This document shows positions 60,972 to 64,000 of a stretch of DNA of 64,000 bases, piece by piece (within the stretch, counting starts at the first letter, position 1; each line of letters starts with the position of its first letter). This DNA is from Neocallimastix lanati (nom. inval.) (taxonomy: Eukaryota; Neocallimastigomycota; Neocallimastigomycetes; Neocallimastigales; Neocallimastigaceae). A model generated the notes under the pieces. The model saw only the letters and a program-made list of their open reading frames with translations, was not told the origin of the DNA and did not search any database. The stretch is from assembly GCA_016946835.1 (NCBI GenBank), contig JACVTC010000003.1, forward strand, positions 2,812,501 to 2,876,500, read 5' to 3'. The position numbers and the translations under genes are program-made.

Positions 60972-60975
60972 GATA

Positions 60976-61364
60976 CTGATATCGTTACATTTACAAATAA
61001 TTAAAATAACTTAAACTAGAAAATGAATCTCTAATAAACTTTAATTTTTATAGTATATTATATAATTAAATGATTAAATTATATTCTTAAATTATTAATA
61101 TTAAACTTATTATTATTGTTAAAACCTAATTTATCCTTTATATTATATTATAACATATATTTAAAATCTATATTAACTGTAAACTTTATTAATATCATGT
61201 AACAAAAAAGAAAAAATTATTAAATATATTATTTCATGTAATTATTAATATCATAAATTATTATTATTATTATTATTATTTCAAACTATTAAGCACAAAA
61301 GAAATTCACACTTAAATATTTTATTTATTCATTGTAGTCTAGTTTAACTTTAAGATTCGTCTGG
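60976..61364. other. AT-rich stretch between H and J
   Basis: No gene seen. The first bases (CTGATATCGTTACA) continue the pre-insertion sequence from 38633. An ATT repeat lies at 61258-61281. Confidence 0.6.
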
Positions 61365-61462
61365 TGGGACGAGTTGCTCTATTAAATGTAAAATTTTATA
61401 TTTTTTTTATAAATAATAATTTTATTTTAATTTTATTTATATTATTATTTTTCCCTCAAATT
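61365..61462 (-). repeat. J truncated 3' LTR (R-U5-like part)
   Basis: Plus strand TGGGACGAGTTGCTCTATTA through CCCTCAAATTTTATTT matches 62245-62345 with few changes. On the minus strand this ~100-bp LTR end directly follows the J gag stop, so pol and most of the 3' LTR are missing. Confidence 0.65.
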
Positions 61463-62128
61463 TTATTTTTTGTAGTGCTCTCTACTTTCATTCCTGAAAT
61501 TCCTATAGACTGAATGACTGACAAGAAAGTTCCTATCTTGTGTCACCAATGCAGCATTCCTAAGGCTTCTTCTACTTTTTGGTTGGGGAGCCACATTTCT
61601 CACTTGGATTTCCTTTTCAGTTGTTTCAGCCAGCTCGACTATTTCATTAGCTTCTTGTAAGGAACTTACTTTGGCAATGGATACCTGTGAACATGGAAAT
61701 ATCCGGCTACTAATGGATTCCTTATATTCTTTTACTGTTGTTAATTTTTGGTATTCACGGCTCAAATTATGATATAACTTCTTGTAGCGATGGTTGAATA
61801 GTTTTAACGATTCACCTTCAGCTACTACAAGGTTCCTTAAGATTGCCCATTTATCACCTTCGGTTATCTCCAAGTAAGTTTCAACAGCCTTTTGTATTTC
61901 ATTAAACTTTGGGTACCGTTCTTCGCCATTCCTTTTAGTAGCCAGCCCACGGATAACGTCTTTTACATTATCTTCCACAGCAACCAATACCCACGTAAAC
62001 ATTTTCCTTGGTTCCGTAATGTCATATAAGAGTAGATATTCCTTTAAGTCATCTATCCACTCTAAAACATTCTTCTTACAATCTTCCAGGCGTGGAAGAT
62101 TCCTTTTAATTTTTTCTGCATCCAACAT
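61463..62128 (-). CDS. Element J: orphan Gag related to H
   Basis: 221 codons from ATG 62128 (MLDAEKIKRNLPRLEDC). It aligns along most of H Gag: VLEWIDDLKEYLLLYDITE, VEDNVKDVIRGLA, IQKAVETYLEITEGDKWAIL, ESLKLFNHRYKKLYHNLS, LQEANEIVELAETTEKE. It stops (SREHYKK) before any zinc knuckle, at the junction with LTR sequence. No pol follows. It could be a pseudogene or a Gag-only derivative, but the frame is intact. Confidence 0.7.
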   Translation of the reverse strand: MLDAEKIKRNLPRLEDCKKNVLEWIDDLKEYLLLYDITEPRKMFTWVLVAVEDNVKDVIRGLATKRNGEERYPKFNEIQKAVETYLEITEGDKWAILRNLVVAEGESLKLFNHRYKKLYHNLSREYQKLTTVKEYKESISSRIFPCSQVSIAKVSSLQEANEIVELAETTEKEIQVRNVAPQPKSRRSLRNAALVTQDRNFLVSHSVYRNFRNESREHYKK

Positions 62129-62217
62129 AGAAAAGTTATTGATTAATTCCTTAAGTAGTTAAAGTATTTGTATTTGTTTTTATTATTTATTTAATTTTCA
62201 TAAAAATTTACAGAGCA

Positions 62218-62237
62218 CTCGCCCGGATTCTCCACCA
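62218..62237 (-). promoter_or_regulatory. J tRNA primer binding site
   Basis: Minus strand TGGTGGAGAATCCGGGCGAG, 7 nt (AATTTTA) after the LTR end TCCCA. It is the complement of a tRNA 3' end. Confidence 0.65.
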
Positions 62238-62244
62238 TAAAATT

Positions 62245-62713
62245 TGGGACTAGTTGCTCTATTAAATGTAAAATTTTATATATTTTTTTATAGATAATAA
62301 TTTTATTTTATTTTTATTAATGTTATTATTTTTCCCTCAAAATTTATTTTTTGTATATTTTCCTATTTATATATGTTTTTAAAATTTTATATTTTTATAC
62401 TATTTGATTATTTTCCTAATTTTTATTTTATAATTTATATACTATTTAATTGTTAATATAAATTGAATATTTAATAAATTTTAACTAAATATACCTTAAA
62501 AATAATAAACAATATTTATTTTAAATACATATGATTTAGAAATATTAGTAATTTAAAATTATTTAACTATTTAATTTATTATTTACATAAAATACTAATT
62601 TTTAATTAAAAATATACTTTAATTTAATAATTTAATTGTTTGTTAAATAACTATCATTATTTAATTACTTATTCATATAAACTAATTTAATATAAATTTA
62701 AATAATTTATTTA

Positions 62714-62777
<64 letters not shown>

Positions 62778-62780
62778 AAA
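62245..62780 (-). repeat. J 5' LTR, outer end unclear
   Basis: The inner end (minus strand …CTAGTCCCA) is at 62245. The first ~100 bp match the J 3' remnant. The sequence then runs through plain AT-rich DNA into T runs at 62718-62770 and an A run at 62771-62780, where the K fragment starts. The true outer edge is not defined. Confidence 0.5.
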
Positions 62781-62783
62781 CCG

Positions 62784-63207
62784 AATCTATGTTAGATTCA
62801 GACTCCTTCTGTAATTTTATTATAGAAGAATTAGTAATAACATTAAACTTGAAAAAATATAATTTAAAATCAAAAATTTTTGTCAAAGGAATTTCTGGTG
62901 ATACAACTCAGATAAAGAATTTTATTTGGCTATAATTTCAAATCAAAATTAATGAAAATAAAAAAGTTATTATAAAAATTTTAAAATAAAATTTTTAATT
63001 TCGAATTGTATCTCAACAAAGTTACTTTTTGGAAACCAATTTATGAGGAAGTTTAATATTCATTATGATTATGATAAAAACTTCCTATTCTCTTATTCGA
63101 ATTATCACTTTTCTAACAAAATTGATAAAAATATTAATAAAAATGCACAATATTATTCTCGGTTTAATTCATTGATAATATTATTTTTAAAATTATTTTT
63201 TAAAACA
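62784..63207 (+). pseudogene. Element K: aspartic protease remnant
   Basis: Bases 62784-62932 translate as a retropepsin start (ESMLDSDSFCNFIIEELV, then FVKGISGDTTQI). Bases 63008-63207, in another frame, give its end (LLFGNQFMRKFNIHYDYDK). The active site is DSDS rather than DSGS. Stops and frame changes make it a pseudogene. No neighbouring domain is recognisable. Confidence 0.55.
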
Positions 63208-63435
63208 TAAATTCAAAAAAAAATTTTAATAAAATTTTAAAACTTAATAAATATAAAAAATTTCTTCATAATAATTTTAATTTATTAACCAATAAAAATT
63301 TTTTCAAATTAAAAAACAATCACTAAAATAAAAAATATAAAATTAATAATTAATTTAATTATTTAATTTATTCATTTTTAACAAATAAAGAAAATTATGA
63401 AAAAGATATTGAGGATATAAAAATCGAAAATATTC

Positions 63436-64000
63436 CTTTTCAATTGGATAATAATTTTGAATAATAAATTTAATTTAAATAATTTATTTAAGTTAGTTAA
63501 TTTAGTCTAGTTTATTTAATTCAGTTATTTAACTTAGTTAATTTGTTTATTTAGGTTAAAATACTTTAAAATTAATTTCGAAATAGTTTTAAATAGTTAA
63601 AATTAATTTAAATAGTTTATAAAAATAGTTTTGAATTGTAAATAAATATTAGTACTAATAATATTTATATAATAAATAGATAATAAATGTGTTCTTATTG
63701 GATTTGATTATTATTGTAAATAAGTTGAAAGTTTATTGAATTGGTTGTTGTTTAGTTTTAGTTAATTATTATTTAAAAAATTATTAATATATATTTTGTT
63801 TATAAATAAATTGTAATATATGTAAATTAGATAGGAATGATATATTTATATTGTAATCATGAAAAAATGTAAAAACATGTAAATTTCATTATTTAAATCA
63901 ATATATTAGTGATTGACTATTATATAGTTAATAACATAATAACTTAATAAGTGTTTATAATAAAGATGTTTTTTAAAGAAGTGAATCTTTTATTTAATAT
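63436..64000 (+). repeat. C-type LTR, runs off the window
   Basis: The plus strand matches the reverse complement of C's 5' LTR (29856-29080) with scattered differences: GGATAATAATTTTG, TTATTTAAGTTAGTTAATTT, AATTTCGAAATAGTTTTAAA, TATTAGTGATTGACTATTAT. It probably belongs to a plus-strand C-family copy that continues beyond base 64000. Confidence 0.7.

Overview
Organism. This is eukaryotic, very AT-rich DNA that is almost entirely stacked LTR retrotransposons. There is one recognisable host gene, an intron-rich NST1-type gene with long Asn-rich tails. Chromodomain-bearing Ty3/gypsy elements, a fungal NST1 homologue, short GT-AG introns, poly-Asn tracts and extreme AT content together suggest an early-diverging fungus, most like an anaerobic gut fungus (Neocallimastigomycota). 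The phylum is inference; 'fungal' is fairly secure.

Layout. 1-2092: decayed Ty1/copia element with its 3' LTR. 2422-6746 (-): host gene NST1-like, 11 exons, 1081 codons. 6747-9370: non-coding, with a higher-GC island and an inverted repeat. 9371-12077 (-): 'A', a truncated Ty3/gypsy element. 12078-14529: LTR relics. 14530-16143 (-): 'E', an internally deleted, chimeric element. 16144-29856 (-): 'C', a chromovirus-like element split by 'B1' (19811-26291, target duplication TCAAC). 29857-30503 (-) and 30504-31586 (+): two truncated elements, 'D' and 'D2', joined head to head. 31587-38504 (+): 'F', a full-length, apparently intact element inserted in D2. 38634-53637 (+): 'G', whose 5' leader is interrupted by 'B2' (40295-47395, target duplication TTCCG); the B2 LTR holds a G-like solo LTR. 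53642-60971 (+): 'H', with an F-type solo LTR in its 3' LTR. 61365-62245+ (-): 'J', an H-type gag remnant. 62784-64000 (+): 'K', a protease remnant and a C-type LTR running off the window.

How the parts work. Two replication styles appear. The chromovirus-type families (A, B, C, E, F) have no tRNA primer site. Their first transcribed bases (about 34-36 nt after a TATA box in A, C, E and F; 51 nt in B) are complementary to the 10-12 nt just after the LTR, as in the self-priming yeast element Tf1. The pairing co-varies between families. Where measurable (B, F) they make 5-bp target duplications. G, H and J have a TGG tRNA primer site 7-8 nt after the LTR. G and H make 4-bp target duplications and join Gag to Pol by a -1 frameshift signal (UUUAAAU or UUUAAAC plus a hairpin). 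B1 and B2 share an in-frame deletion of the reverse transcriptase catalytic core yet are recent independent insertions, so B is probably a non-autonomous family mobilised in trans. Its LTR also carries a tRNA-derived module with Pol III A and B boxes.
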